Shown in pieces: positions 13,101-27,698 of a stretch of 64,000 bases of DNA. The stretch spans positions 1 through 64,000 of the forward strand of contig RWJK01001437.1 of the NCBI GenBank assembly GCA_004335835.1. Reading direction: 5' to 3'. The position numbers and the translations under genes were made by a program. Numbering within the stretch: position 1 is the first letter of the stretch; each line of letters starts with the position of its first letter. A model generated the notes under the pieces. That model was given only the letters and a program-made list of their open reading frames with translations, had not been told where the DNA came from and ran no database searches. The stretch comes from Scenedesmus sp. ARA3 (lineage: Eukaryota > Chlorophyta > Chlorophyceae > Sphaeropleales > Scenedesmaceae).

Positions 13101-13545
13101 GAGCTGCTGGGGCTGCTGCTGCAGGTGGGGGTGGGCGGCTGGTTTGAGGTGTGTGCTGCAGCACATCTGGCCTTGATTGTTGTTGACTGGTGCTGGGCAT
13201 GTTTGCACCAAGGGCCGGTGGGAGAGATGGAATGGGGTGTCTATGCTGCAGCCTAAGCGCCTGTTGGCTGGTATGCACCGTTACTGTGTTGCATGTTGGT
13301 GCCTTCTCCTTGTTGCTTCTGGGACCTGCTTGCATGAGAGATATCCCCGCAGCAGCAGCAAGCCGCGAAGCATTCAAGCCTTGAGTGGAGGCATGCTACT
13401 GAGCGCTGCTGCTGCCACATTGTGTTTCTCATCTGCAGGCACACGCGCACAGCCTGCAGGCCCAGCTGCCGCGCCTGCTGCCGCTGATCGCCAAGCTGCA
13501 GCAGCAGCTGGCAGCCATGCAGCTCTCAGCGCTGGCCCACGGCCT

Positions 13546-13580
<35 letters not shown>

Positions 13581-14073
13581 CCGACATCGCGGCGGCTACT
13601 GCTGTGCGGCAGCTGCTATCGCTGTCTGTAGATGCGGAGTGTGCTGCTGACGAGCTGGATGTGGTGGGCGAGGGCTTAGGGTATTGCCTGCTGGCATGCC
13701 TCAGTGAGCCCCAGGGCCGCGCCTGGCCGGCCAGTAACGAGCCGGCAGCAGAGCTGGCAGCAGCAGCAGCAGCAGCAGCTGGTGCTGATGCGGGCGCTTT
13801 GGGGGCAGCAGCGGTGGATGTTGCTGCTGCTCGCAGCATAGCTGACCTGCTGCTGGGTGGGCCTGGTGCGGCAGCAGCAGTTAGCAGTAGCAGCAGTAGT
13901 GGTAGTTGTAGCATCTGGCCTGTTGTCTTGCAGCAGCTGCACCTGGTGCATGCGTGCCTGCCGCCTGCGCCGCTGCCTGGCCTGTGGTGGGGCAGCAGCT
14001 TCAGCAGGGCCCTGGACAGCCTCATGGGCGCAGGCGCAGCACTGGCAGCAGCAGCAGCAGCAAGTGCTGCTGG

Positions 14074-14111
<38 letters not shown>

Positions 14112-16050
14112 CGCCAGCAGGTGAAGCTGCAGTAGATTATGAGGATGGCAGCAGAGATGGCAGCAGCGCAGCAGAGGCATCTGCTGTTGTGGAAGCTGAC
14201 ACAAAACAGGTGCAACAACCTGCGACAGCAGCAGCAGCAGCAGTGTCGTGCTACCTTGGGGATGCATTGCTGCTTGAGCTGAAATGGCCGCTGTTGGTGC
14301 AGCAGCTGAAGCAGCATCATGTGCATCAGCTTGATGCAGCAGCAGCAGCAGCAGCAGCTGATGGCACGGCTGGCAGCCTAGCCACAGAGCTGACTGATGC
14401 CCTGCAGGGCTTGGTTGCTGACGCTGCTGCAGCACTTGCAGCAGCAGCGGCAGCAGCAGCAGCACAGGCAGAAGGCACTGCTGCAACAGCAGCTGCTGCA
14501 GCTGCTGCTGGCAGCGGCGAGACTGTGGCCAAGGCAGTGGCAGGTGCTGCAGCAGCCAGGCTGCAGTCTGCTGCTGAGCTGCTTGCGGGCAGTAGTGCTG
14601 CTGTAGCTGCAGCAGCAGGCGTCAGCAGCGGCAACGCGTGCGAGCTGCTGGTGGCAGCAGTCATCCATCAACAGCAGCAGCAGCAGCAGGGTTTGCTGAC
14701 GTGCCTCTGGCAGGGCTTAGCAGCCAAAACCTTGGACAACTGGCGCGTGCTCAGCCTGTGCCAGGAGCTGCTGGGCAGCTGCCAAGGCTCCAGCGAAGCA
14801 GCAGCACAGGCGCTGCATGATGGCCTGCTGCAGCAGCTGCGGCTGTCGCTGCTGCAGCTGCCTGAGCAGCAGTTTGCCGCGCTGCTGCAGCAGCAGCTGC
14901 AGCTGAAGCAGGGCTTTGCAGCAAGCAGCGCGGGCATCTGCAGGGAGATGTGGCAGCTGCTGCTGGCGGCGCCTGCGGGCGGCAGCAGCCGCTGTGCTGC
15001 TGCTGCTGCTGCTGACAGCAGTGCAGATGCGCCTGACAGTGAAGAGGTGTCGCCTGCCGTGCAGCTGCTGCAGCGGCTACTGTCCACCTGTCTGCAGCTG
15101 TGCCTAGGCCCAGAGGCACTGCAGATGGCCCAGCAGGAGGCAGCAACAGCAGTCAAGGGCAGCAGCAGCAGCAGCAGCTGTTTTGTGCAGTCGGTCGCTG
15201 CCCTCATGGGCTGCCTCATCACATGTGCGTGTGGGCTGGGTCAGGAGGGGCTGCTAGTGTGCCTGCAGGCTGTGCAGCAGCTGGCAGCAGCAGCCAGCAG
15301 CAGCAGCAGCAGCAGTGAGGAAGGCAATGCGGTGCTGCTGCAGCGGCTGGCAGCATTCCTGCCGCTGCTGCTGTTCGTGCAGGAGATGCTGTCAGCAGCC
15401 AGCAGCAGCAGCAGCAGTAGTGGGGTTACCTGTGAAGACCAGGAGAGCTCAGAGGAAGCTCTGAGTGAAGTTCATGATGCTGGTGACAGTGCAGACCAGC
15501 CGCAGCAGCGGCAGCGTGGTGCGCCTGCGCCTGCCGCTGCTTCCAGCTCAGCTCCCCCAGCAGCAGCAGTGTCGCCCGTGGCAGTGTCACCCGTTGCTGC
15601 TGCTGCTGCTGCTGCTGGCGGTGACGCCAGCTCTTCCTCTTCTGAGGTTCAGCTGCAGGACCACATGGTGCAGCTGCTGGGTGCTGCAGCAGCAGACGAT
15701 GAGTATGAAGATGAGGAGGAGTTCCTGGACGACTATGAAGATGATGACGGGGACTATGAACTTCACCAGGAACTTGGGCTAGAGCTGCCAGGTCAGCAGC
15801 AGCAGCAGGGCCTGGGTCACACCCAGCAGCAGCAGCAGCAGCAGCACAATGATGATGATGATGATGATGAGTATGAAGATGACGAGGAAGATGATGAGGA
15901 CTACCATGATGCCGAGGAACTTCAGCATGAACTTGCGCTAGAAGGCGAGGCCGACCATGAACATGAAGATGAACAGGCAGCTGCTGCAGCTGCCTTCCAA
16001 GCTGCAGTGTCAGCCGCATCCGCAGCTGCAGACGCAGCAGCTGATGCAGC

Positions 16051-16081
<31 letters not shown>

Positions 16082-17638
16082 AATGCAGAGCTGCTGCAGG
16101 AAGGGGAAGATGATCAAGTGCTGCTAGATGGTGAGTTTGCTGCGCTGCTGCAGGAGCTGCTGGCTGATGGTGCGCCTGCTGACGTGGCGCTTGCTGCAGT
16201 GGCAGCAGCCACAGGCCTCGCGCCGCCTGCAGCAGCAGTGGCAGCAGCAGCAGACGCAGCAGCAGCATCCGGGGACCAAGCCATCATTGCAGCTGTGGAG
16301 CACCTGGCTGCAGCTACTGCAGCCCCTGCTGCTGCTCCGGCGCAGCCAGCGGCAGCAGCAGCAGCAGGCCAAGAGCAGCAGCAGCAGCGCCCATCTGGCA
16401 GCAGCAGAGTTACTAGGGAGCCTGCTGCTGCTGCTGCCGCGGCTGCTGCAAATGGCTCTGGCGGCAGTAGCAGCCGCCGCCGGCGTGGCAGCAGCAGCAG
16501 TACGGGGTCCGGCCCGCTGCTGCTGGCTCCCCTGCGCCGCTACAGCCAGCAGCAGCAGCGGCAGCCTGCAGCAGCCAGCCGCACAGCAGCAGCAGCTGCT
16601 GTCAGCTACCTGTTGGATGGCGTCACTGACGGCAGCAGCGCAGTGTCACCGGTGCTGCCCGGCAGCAAGCTGCATTGCTCGTTTGCAGTTCACGGTGAGA
16701 ACTTCATAGAGCAGCACTGGTACCAGTGCTACACCTGTGGGCTGGTTGAGTCGAAGGGCTGCTGCAGTGCTTGCGTGCACACCTGCCATGCAGGGCATGA
16801 TGTGGTGTACTCAGCGCACAGCAGATTCTTTTGCGACTGTGGGGGTGAAGGGGGCCCCAGGGGGCAGGCGGTGCCCTGCTGCTGCCTCAGCCCTGTGCAG
16901 ACGCTATCTCAGCCAGGCAGCGCGGCAGCAGCTGGTACCAGCAGCGGCAGCAGCAGCAGCAGCTGGCTGGCGCTCGGCGGCGGGCAGTTAGGAGCAGCAG
17001 CAGGAGTGGAGGATTGCCAGGTGCCGCTGTGTAATGCAGCAGATCCTGTTAGCTCTGCATGGTGCTTTGATCCAGTGCTGCATGCTGGCCTGAACAGCAG
17101 CAGCAGCAGCAACTTCAGCAGTCAGGCAAGTTCAGGGCGGCTCAAGATCAGCAGCAGTAGCAGCAGCTTGCAGGGTAAGGCGGCTGGAGCTGCTGCTACT
17201 GATGCAGCTGCTGCTGCTGCTGCCTACCCTGCTGGGCTCGCCCGGCGGCTGTTGCTGTGTGGCAGTGTGGGCTGGGCAGCACAGCAGGAGGCAGCAGCAC
17301 GGCAGCTGCTGCCACAGGGTGTCGTGCCCAAAGCAGCACGCCTATTGAAGCCTTGGCTGTACAGCTTGCAGCAGCAGGGTTCACAGAAGCAGCAGCAGGA
17401 GGAGCTGCAGCAGCGGAGGCAGCTGCTGGTGTCTGTTGTGTCAGGTGCCATGCAGCTATCCCGGCTGCTGCTGACGTGGCTTCAACAGGGAAGCAGCAGC
17501 AGCAGCAGCAGCAATCCATCGTTTGCTGCACACCTGCCAGCCTTGCCGGAGCGGCTGGCCAGTACGGAGCTGCTGCTTGAAGCCAGCTCAGCTGGCCGCG
17601 GCAGCAGCAGCAGCAAGCCTTCGCCAGCAACACGCAGC

Positions 17639-17681
<43 letters not shown>

Positions 17682-19104
17682 GTGACAAGCCGCCGCCGCT
17701 GCTGGAGCTGCAGCGCGTGGTGCGGCTGGGCACCATGGACACAAACGGCCGCAGCAGCGGCGCCACAGGCGGCAGCAGCTTTGCCGCGGCTGCAGCCGCC
17801 AGCGCTGCTGCTGCTGCCAGCGCTGCGCGCGCGCCGCCGCCTGAGGTGGCTGATGCGTTGGAGGGTGGGCTGGTGGCGCGGTCTGCTGCTGCTGCTGCTG
17901 CCGTGAGCAGCATGCTTGCGGTGTGTCGGGGGGAGTGGGTGGGCATCATGGACGGCTGGCTGCTGGCTGCTGAGCTGTGCGGCAAGGACATGTTCAGCCA
18001 GGTGGGTTGAAATCATCTTGCTGGTTGATTGTTTTTCAACTTATGTGTTGATGAGTGGTGTTGTAGTGTGTGGATTGGGGTGGGTCCTACAGGGAAGGTT
18101 GGGCACGACTGTGTTGTGTGTGGGTGCCTGTGGCATAAGTGCAGCTGCGTGTCTGGATGGAGTGGATGTGCAGTGTCGTGGTGTCAAGAATGTCAACTGC
18201 TTTGACTGCTTGCCATGCTGTGTGCTGCCCACAGGAGGAGTTGGCAGCAGCCAGCCAGAGCAGCAGCAGGACCATAAACCCCAGCGGCAGCAGCAGCAGC
18301 ACAGCAGCAGCAGCAGCAGGCAACAGCACCACCAGCGGCGGCACCAGCAGCAGCAGCAGCGCCAGCTTCTTCTATGTGCGCCGCCACACCGCAAAGTTCC
18401 ACGTACTGTCACTGGCCTGGGACCCCCTGGCGGGCCAGCGGCTGCTGGTGGTGGGCTACCAGCAGGCGCAGGTGTGGGTAATCAACAACGCCGATTACAC
18501 CGTGGCCGATCGCCTTCCGATCCAGCTGCCGGCAGCAGCAGAAGCTGGGGAGGCCGGCAGGGTCATCTCTGCTGCGCAGTGGATACCCGGCAGTGACAGC
18601 TGGGTGGCAGTTACAACGCCAGCTGGCTTGTACCTGTATGATCTGACGCACTCGGCAGCGCAGCCGGCTGTGGTGGTGCAGCCACAGGGGCACCAGCTGC
18701 TGGCAGGAGGTGCAGCATTCATCCAGACCTTCCAACAGCAGCAGCAGGGGTCTGGTGCAGCAGCAGCAGCAGCAGCAGCAACAGCAGGGCTGCAGCAGGT
18801 GCTGCACTGCATCCTTCTCACACGTGAGGGCCAGCTGCTGTCTGCAGCACTGCCGCAGCAGCTGCTGGCTGCACAGCAGTCCTGCTCGGCCCATTGGCCC
18901 AGCATCAGCTGCCGGCAAGATGCTGCTGCTGGCAGCAGCAGCAGCAGCGGCAGCAGCGCAGCTGCCGGTGGCTTAGGGGGACAGGGCAGCCCAGGGGTAG
19001 TCATCAGAACCGCAAGCCCTGGGCCGCCACCACGCAGCCCAGCTGCTAACCCCCAGCAGCAAGGAGCGGCAGCAAACGCACAGCGCATGCAGCAGGCGCA
19101 GGGC

Positions 19105-19138
<34 letters not shown>

Positions 19139-22100
19139 GCTGCGTTGCTGTTGCTGCAGAGCCGGTTGCCTGGCCTGAGAGCCTGCAGCGCCTGCAGCAG
19201 GGCCGCAGCTGCCACTACTGCCCAGCCAGCCAGCTGCTGGTGGTCGCTGGCAGCAGCAGCAGCACAGGTGATGCAGACACCCCTAGCAGCAGCAGCAGCA
19301 GCAGCAGCTGCACAGGGCTGCTGCTGCTGCAGCTGGATGCCAGCTGCACCTCTGTGCTGCACGGCTGCCCATGGGACACCAGCACAGCCACAGCCCCAGT
19401 GTTTGGCTCCCCTAAACCGCTGGTGCTCAGCCCTGCAGCGCTGTTCTGCGATGTGCCGCTACTGCCTGCTGCCCGCGCAACATATAACAGCCCTCAGCTG
19501 CTGGTGGCGTCACCGGGGCAGGTCAAGCAGCAGCCAGGCAGCAGCAGCAGCAGCGCTTCCCAGGGCGTGGGAAGCGCATACATTGCCGCGATCTCACCAC
19601 CAGCAAGCAGCAGCAGCAGCAGTGAGGCCGGCAGCTGGCATGTGGCAACGCAGCCGCTGCATTTGCGGCACAGTGCTGGTGATGCCTGCCTAGATGGCCT
19701 TGCAGTGCTGCCCTTCCCTTACACGCAGCAGGTGCTGCTGGTGGCGCTGTGCAGCAGCGGCAACATGTACATGCTCACCAGCAGGAGGCCCCCTGGACTG
19801 GCCCCGCTGCAGCCGGCAACACATCTGCTCAGGCAGCGGCTGCTGCAGGCAGCAGACAGCAGCAAGACTGATAGCAGCAGGGACGGCAGCAGCAGCGGCG
19901 GCAGCGGCGGCGGGGCTGCCGCTGCTGCTGCTGCCAGCAGTAGGAGTGCTCGTGCAGCAGCAGCAGCAGCTGATGAGCCACCACTCAGCAGGCGGGCAGC
20001 AGCTGCAGCCGGCCACCTCCAGCCAGACCCTAACTCTGCACAGGGTTCAGCCGCCGCCGCCGCCCAGGGTTCAGCGGCAGCTGCTAAACCTTTGGGGAAC
20101 CCTGGCATCTCCATTGTGGAGTCCTGCCAGCACCTGAACAGCTTCATCAGCCTGTCTGGTGACATCACGCGGGCAGGCTCCCCAGAGGCAGCAGCGAGAG
20201 TTCTGCTCCGAACTCTGGCTGATCCAGAGCGGCGGCTGGAAGCTCCCACCGGGAGCTCCGGTATGAAGCTGACTGTGAAGTTTGCGGGTGGCAGCGGGCT
20301 GGTGCCTGTGGCGCTGCGGCTGCTGCTGCCGGGCGGCGGCAGCGCGCCCACAAGTGTGACGATCAGTGCGGCAGCTGGCAGCAGCAGCACAGCAGGCGGT
20401 ACGGCTGCAGCGGCAGCAGGCAGCAGCAGTACCACCAAGCCAGGGAGTGCAGCAGCAACGGCAGCAGCAGCGGCGGCGAGTTCTGGCTTCAGCCGGGTAG
20501 TTCAGCTGGCTCCAGCAAGTGCAGGTGCTGACCGCAGCAGCAGCAGCAGTGGCTACACGCAGCGCTGGTATCAGGTTGTGCTGAGCCCTAGCGAGTCGCT
20601 TGCAGTGCTTGCTGCTGCCGGCAGCAGCGCCGGGCAGCTGCTGCTGCACTTTGCTGCTGCTGTGGACCCCTCGCGGCGCGCTGCGGTGTGCCACATGGAC
20701 GTGTGGGGCCAGCCTGAGGAGGCTGTGCGGCAGCGCGCAGCAGCAGAGGCGGCGCAGCCTGGTGATGCTGAGGTGGGTGGAGGCTGAAAAGTATGCATGG
20801 GTGCATGCATGAGTGACGTACGTTCCGTTGCTACTTGCTGTTGAGACGGAGTTGGTGCCACTGTGTGCATGCTGTGGCAGCCTGATGATGATGAGATGGG
20901 GGGCGGCTGGCGGCTAAGGAGTAGTCTGGCCATCTTGCATGTTGTATCTGCAACTGCCACCTGCTTTGGACGAGTTGAGGTGTCACCACTTGCATGCTGT
21001 AGCAGTTCTGCATTGCCCGCCGGCTTGGCTCTACCTGCGGATGTGTTTTTTTAAATATTCAGCAACATCTCAAGGTTGTTCCAGGCTCCAGCCAAAGGTG
21101 GTGCGTGGTTCCACCGTCCCTGCCGCGCTGCAGCAGCAGCCCGTTTGCCGGCGCGCAATCCACAATTGGCTGCCTGCTGTCACTGCTGCCGGCACTGACT
21201 GCATACCTGCGCTGCTGTTCTGCTGCCCCTGCAGGCCTTGCCCCTGGAGCTGGCAGCGCTGGCAGCAGCAGCAGCAAGCTTGGGCGCGCCGGCACTCCCA
21301 GCAGCAGCAGCAGCAGGGGAGACGCCCACTGCAGCCAGCGTTGGCCACCTGCTGCTGCACTCGCTGCTCAAAGCTGGCACTGCAGCAGCAGCAGCAGCAC
21401 CTGGCGTCAGCAGTGAGGTTCAGGGTTCAGTGCTGCCTGCGGTTCAGGCTGTGCTGTGCCCTGATGTGGCAGCAGCAGCGAGGTGGTACCCTAGCTGGGC
21501 TTTAGAGGCAGCAGCACACCAGCTGCTCGCAGCAACAACATGTAGCAGCAGCAGCACCAGCAGTGAACACGATGCCGCTGTTGCAAGTAGCGGCAGCAGC
21601 AGCAGCAGTTACAGTGTGGCAGCGTTAGAGCAAGTCGACAGGTGGAGGCTGCAGCAGGCGGCAGCTGTGTTGCAGCAGCTGGCAGAGCAGCTGCCACAAA
21701 GCAGCAGCTCATCTGCAGCAGCAGCAGCAGCTGCTGGAGTGCTGGCAAGCGACGCAGCAGCATTTGCTGGCTTGCATGCGTTTGGCCTGGCAGCAAGCGT
21801 GCTGCAGGCAAGGCCAGCAGCTGTCATTGACTTCATTTGCAGTAGCAGCACGAGCAGCAGCAGCAGCTTGTCGGCATCAGATGCAGCAGCACTACACGCG
21901 GCCAGCTGCTTAGCGCAGTCATGCTGCGTGGTGCTGCCAGCAGTGGTGTTGGGCCTGAAGCAGCGCGTTGCAAGCCCTCTGCTGCCGCCTGCGCTGCTGG
22001 TTGTTCTTACTAAAGCAGCAGTGACGCTGCTGCTGGCGGATGCACAAGCCAAACTGCAGCTCGCAGCAGCACAGCAGCAGCAACAGCAGGCTGTGTCTGT

Positions 22101-24573
22101 TGCTGTGCAGGGGCTGCTGAGCCTGCTGCTGGCTCCTGATGCCCAGCTGAGATTGCACAGTGCAGCAGCACTGGTGCAAGCCTGCTGCCAACCATCCAGC
22201 AGCAGCAGCAGTAATGAAGCGGCTAGCACCGAAGGTGAAGCATCACTGGCATCAGACAGCCCCAGCAGCAGCAGCAGGAGTTTGCCAGCTTGGCGCTGTG
22301 TCTTTGAAGCTGTGGCATCTGCAATTCTGCAGCAGCAGTCGTACACGGCGCAGCAGCTGCTGCCAGCGTACCAGGCCATTGCTGAGGTGGCAACTGCACA
22401 CAGCAGCAGCAACCATCAGCAGCAGCAGCAGCAGCAGCACCAGCAGGGCTTGCGGCAGGTGGTTGTGCAGATTATTGTGCAGCAGCTGGCACAGTGGCAG
22501 GAAGCACACAGCCAGCAGGACGCTGCTGCCGGTTGGCCCAACACATCAAGCAGCAGCAGCAGCAGCAGCAGCAGCGCTGCTAGCTTGCAGCGGCTTGCAG
22601 CTGAGCGCCTGCTGCTGCTGCAGCTGCTGCTGCAACACGTGCTGTCACACTGCAGCTCTGATCCTGACGCTACAGCAGATGTCATGCCAGGTGTCCTGCA
22701 GCAGGTGCAGCCAGTGCTGCTGCAGCTGCTGCGGATGCTGCTGCCGCTTGTGCAGCAGCAGGAGGGCACTGACTGCGGTGGCAGCAGAGTGTCTGGCCTG
22801 CGCCACAAGCTGTCTGGCAGCAGCAGCAGCAGCAGCAGCAGCCAGCCAGGCCCTGGCGGCTGGCTCAACTACCAGGCACTGCTCAGCCCCTGCCCGCTGC
22901 TGCTCAGCTGGGGAGCTACACAGCAGCAGTGTGCCGCGCTGTTTGGTGCTGGAGCTGGAACCACTAGCAGCAGCAGCAGCAGTGACGGCAGCCAAGGTTT
23001 GAGCTGGCTGCTGGACCCTACTTTAGAGGGCAGCCGCTGCTGCAGGCTGCTGCAGGGCTTGCCGCTGCAGCTGGCAGCAGCAGCAGTGGATCTGGCACAC
23101 TCGCTGCTGGCGCATGGCCTAACAGCTGACATCGAGCAGCAGCAGGGTCAGCTGCAGGCCTGGAGCAGCGTGCTGTGTGGTGTGATAGGCGCTAAAGCCC
23201 TAAAGCCTGTGAAGCAGCTTGCGAAGAAGGTGCTGACTGCGCTGGCAGGCGGCTCAGCAGGCTACAAGCAGCAGCGGGCACTGCACCACCTGCAGCAGCA
23301 TGCAGCAGCACTGCTGCAGCTGTTGCAGCTGGACTCTGCTGCAGGCAGCACAGCCAACAGCAGTGCTGCAGCGGCAGCAGCAGCAGCAGCGCAGCTACAG
23401 ATGAGCTGGCAGCAGCAGTGTGCAGCAGCCTCACTGCTGAGTCAGCTGCTGGCTGTGGCTGACTCACAGCCCAGCTGCTGGGCCCAGGTCTGCAGCAGCA
23501 GCAGCATGCCGCAGCTGCTGCCGCTGCTGCTGCAAGTCTCTGTGCATTGCAAGGCGCCGCAGCTGTGCTTGTCAGCCGTCAAGCTGTTCAATCTGGCACT
23601 GACAGGCGCTGGCGTGAACCCCAAAGCGGCCAGCAGCCGCAGCAGCAGCAGCACTGAAGCTGGCAGCACGCCGCAAAGCAAGCAGGAGCAGAACAGCCAG
23701 CAAGCTGCAGGTGACGCTGCAGCAGCAAAGAGTAGCTGCAGCGCGCCGCGCATTGACCTGTCTTGGCTGCAGCTGGGAGCGCCAGCTGCTGCTGCTGCGC
23801 CTGAGCAGCTGCTGCTCAGCTTTGTGTCGCGCTGCGTGCTGGGCTGGCCTGAGCCCAAGGAGCGCAAAGACGCAGCTAAAACCCTGGTGCTGCTGCACAA
23901 AGCCCTGGAGGGCTCAAACCCTAGTGGGCAGCTGCAGCTAGTGCAGCTGGTGCTGGGGCTGCTGCCGGCGGCTGGTGCTGCTGCTGGTGCAGCGTCCCTG
24001 CAGCTGTTTGCAACTGCAGCACACCTGGTCAAGGCTACGCCTGCAGCACTAACAGCAGCAGCAGCAGCAACAGCAGCGGCAACAGTGCCTGATGTCAGCA
24101 GCAGTGCAGACCAGCTCACAGACAGCTGGCAGGAGGCAGTTGCAGACGCTGCCAGGCAGCTGTTCGGCACTGCTGTAGCTGCTACGCATGCATTGACAGT
24201 GCACCCCTATGCAGCAGCATACCAGCAGCTGCAGCAGCTGCTGGAGCTCGAGCCAATCGGCAGCAGCAGCAGCAGTGGTGCCAGGCACTGGCTGGAGCTC
24301 AGTGCTGCTGATGTGTTTGCTGCTGCTGCTGGCCGCCCTGCCAAGCGCGCCCCCAGCAGCAGCAGCAGGCTGACCAACATGGCGGCAGAGCTCAAGTATG
24401 GGGACCGCCAGGTGCGCGGCTCACTGAACGATATGCTGCTGCATTGACTGGACACATTGTGCAAATGCGCGACAACTTTGCATTTTGCACCTGTTCCTTC
24501 ATATTGCAAAGCACCCTCAGACTTTAGTGCATGCTGCACTGTGCCAGTGTCAGGCACTTTTGACTCCTCTGTG

Positions 24574-24617
<44 letters not shown>

Positions 24618-24765
24618 TGCCAGGTGATGGCGCGGCTGGGCGGCTGGCACCACATGTACCGGCTGTCGCTGCTGCTGCACAACCCTCGCAAGGCCAAATG
24701 CATTGCAGGGCTGCGCCTGTGGTACTGCGACGCACCTCTCACTGAGCTGCAGCAGCTCAAGGCCC

Positions 24766-24798
<33 letters not shown>

Positions 24799-27658
24799 CC
24801 CCTGTAGCAGCAGCAGGCGATCGGCCGGTATGGAAGCTTGCTGCTGCTGACGTGGCGCTGGCGCCCGGTCAAACTGACGTTACAGTTGACTTTGAGCTGC
24901 CGCTGCTGTGCAATGCGCTGATGCTGGAGCTGACAGGGTGGCACGTCAGCGTGAACGAGGCTGCGGGGGAGGTGCTGCACTGCCCCCGCTGCAGCCACGT
25001 GGTCAGTGACAGGCACGGCATGTGCGGCTACTGCAGGTGAGCCGGCGGCAGCAGCAGCAACAGCAGATCACAATGCTAGTAGATTAAGATAGCCTTCATT
25101 TGCCGCACAAGCTGTCTGGGACTCTGCCACAACCTGATAAAGAGAAGCAGCGGCAGCCAGCAGCAGCAGCAGCAGCAGCACGGAGGTGGTTGGGGTGTGC
25201 ATGCAGGCTGTGCAGTGTGCTGCAGGTGGTGGCAGCACGCCCTACCTGTTCCTCAGGGCAATACTAACTATACTGCAGCTTTGTTTTAAACCATTCCTTG
25301 CATCTGCACATCCTCCTTGCATGCGCATGGCAGACAAACCACTACTGCCCCCTCACCCACCCTGCAGGGAGAACGCGTACCAGTGCCGGCAGTGCCGCCA
25401 CATCAACTACGAGGCGCCTGATGCCTTCATCTGCGCCGAGTGCGGCCACAGCCGCTACGGACGGCTGGAGCTCACCCTAACAGCAGCAGCAGCAGCAGAC
25501 TACCCCCCACTGCGGGGTGAGGCCCACTGGAAGCCAGCCCTTGCGGCATTAGATGCTGCTGCTGATGCAGCCAGCAGTGCAGCAGCCGCATTAAGGTCTG
25601 CGGCGGCAGCGGTGGTGCACCAGGCTGCTGCGCTTGCCGCTGCGCCGTACTCAGCGTCAGCGCTGCATAAGAGTGGCAGCGGCAGCAGCAAGGCGGGCGG
25701 CAGCGGAGGCCGTTGCAGCCTCGCGAATGCAGCAGCAGGTGCTGGTGGAGGTTCAGATGCAGCCGGTGGTTTAGAGGCGCTGCAGGGTTTGCGGCCGGGG
25801 TTGAAGCAGCTGGCGCTACTGTATGTCAGTCGCTGCAAGCCTGCTTATGAGGAGGCAATGCGCACCGCGCGGGTGCATGCTGGCATCAGAGCAGCAGTGG
25901 CTGAGGCAGAGCAGGCAGCAGCAGCTGCAGCAGCCACAAGCGGCGAGCATGAGGCAATGCTATTAGCAGCCGTCGCAGCAGCAGCTGTTAGTGACAGCAG
26001 CAGCAGCAGCGGCAGCAGCATGTTGAGGAGCTGCGGCTTCGCCCATGTAGAGGCAGTGCTTGGTGCGTCGCTGCACCTGCTGCATGGCATGCTGTCTGCT
26101 GCACCTGCAGCAGTGGCTGCTGCGCTGGCTGCTGCTGATGCTGTGCCGCAGCTGCTGCAGCTGCTACAGCCCAGCTGGGGCCTGTCAGGCTCTGCTGCAG
26201 CTACAGCACCTGGCAGCAGCAGCAGCAGCAGCAGCAGCGGCAGCAGCGGGTCATCGTCTGTGCCTGCTGTCACCACAGCAACAGCAGTGCGGCAGCTGCT
26301 GCTGGCAGCAGCCAAGGCAGACCCAGGCCTGCACGGCCAGCTGCTGACGCTGCTGCAGCAGCGGCTGCTGCCAGATCTGCAGCAGCAGCAGCAGCAGGTG
26401 GGTGGCGGCTACAGCCTTGCTCAGTCAGGGCATGAGGCTCAGCTGCTGCTGGTGCTAGCGCACCATGACATCCAGCAGCTTGAGAAGCAGAAGCAGCAGC
26501 AGGGCACACAGCAGCTGGCGCTGCCTGCAGCACGTACTGCAGCACCTCGGCAGCTGCTGCAGCTGCTGCAAGCTGTGGCAGCAACAGCAGGCCAGCAGCC
26601 AGTGTGGCCTGAGCTGCTGCTGCTGCCTGCCATGAGAGTCATGGCAGCAGCAGCAGCACTGCAGCAGCAGCTAGATGCGGTAGCAGCTGCAAAGCCTGCT
26701 GCTGCTGCTCCTGCAGCAGCAGCAGCTGTGGCAGTACTGGACATTGAGGAGCCAGCAGCAGCTGCCCATCAAGCAGCAGCAGCTGCAGAGGACACACCGC
26801 CGCTGCCGCCGCAGCAGCATGTGGTGACGGCAGAGCAGCCAGCTGACACTGCTGCAGCAGCCGAGGCCACAGCAGCAGCAGCAGCAGCAGAGGTTGAGGA
26901 GGTAGCTGCTGCCTTGGCGGAGGAGCTTGAGCAGCGCAAGATTGCAGAATACCTCAGCCGCCGGGGCTCTGGCGGCAGTTCACACTCAAGCTCATACTCC
27001 GGCTTGCAGCAGCAGCAGCAGCAGCAGTATGGTGGCGGCTACGGGTCCCCAATGCTGCCGTATGGCAGCCAGAGCACACCGGCAGCACAGCAGCAACAGC
27101 AGGCTACCGCTCGAGGCCGGCGGCAGCAGCAGCAGCAGCTGGTTGCTGCACCAGTGCTACCTCAGCAGGCACCATCAACCGCAGCAGCAGTGCAGAAGCT
27201 GTCTGTGCAGCAGCAGCAGCAGGTGGACAGGCAGCAGCAGCAGCAGCAGGCCCCAGAGCAGGCACGGCCGGCCACAGCAGTGTTTGCCGCGGGATCAGCA
27301 GCATGCGAGCTGATATCACTTCCTGCGCTACTGGCGCTGTGCCATCAGCTGCTGCTGCACCCCCACAGCGCCTTAGTCAGGCAAGAAGCAGCAACCCTGG
27401 TGAGGCAGCTGCAGCCAGATCCAGCAGCACGGCTGGAGCTGCTGCTGCAGCTGCTGCCAGCTGCATGTGCTGCTGCAGCTGCTGGGCCTGCTACTGCTGC
27501 TGCTGCTGCAGGCACTGAGGTCTTCAGCCTGCTGCAAGCTGCTGTCACAGCGCTGGTGGCTAGCAACAGCAGCAGCAGCAGCAGCAAGCAGAAGAAGCAT
27601 CGCAGCAGGAAGAGTGACAAGAAGCAGGCAGCAGCTAGCGCAGCAGGTGCTGGCACGG

Positions 27659-27698
<40 letters not shown>

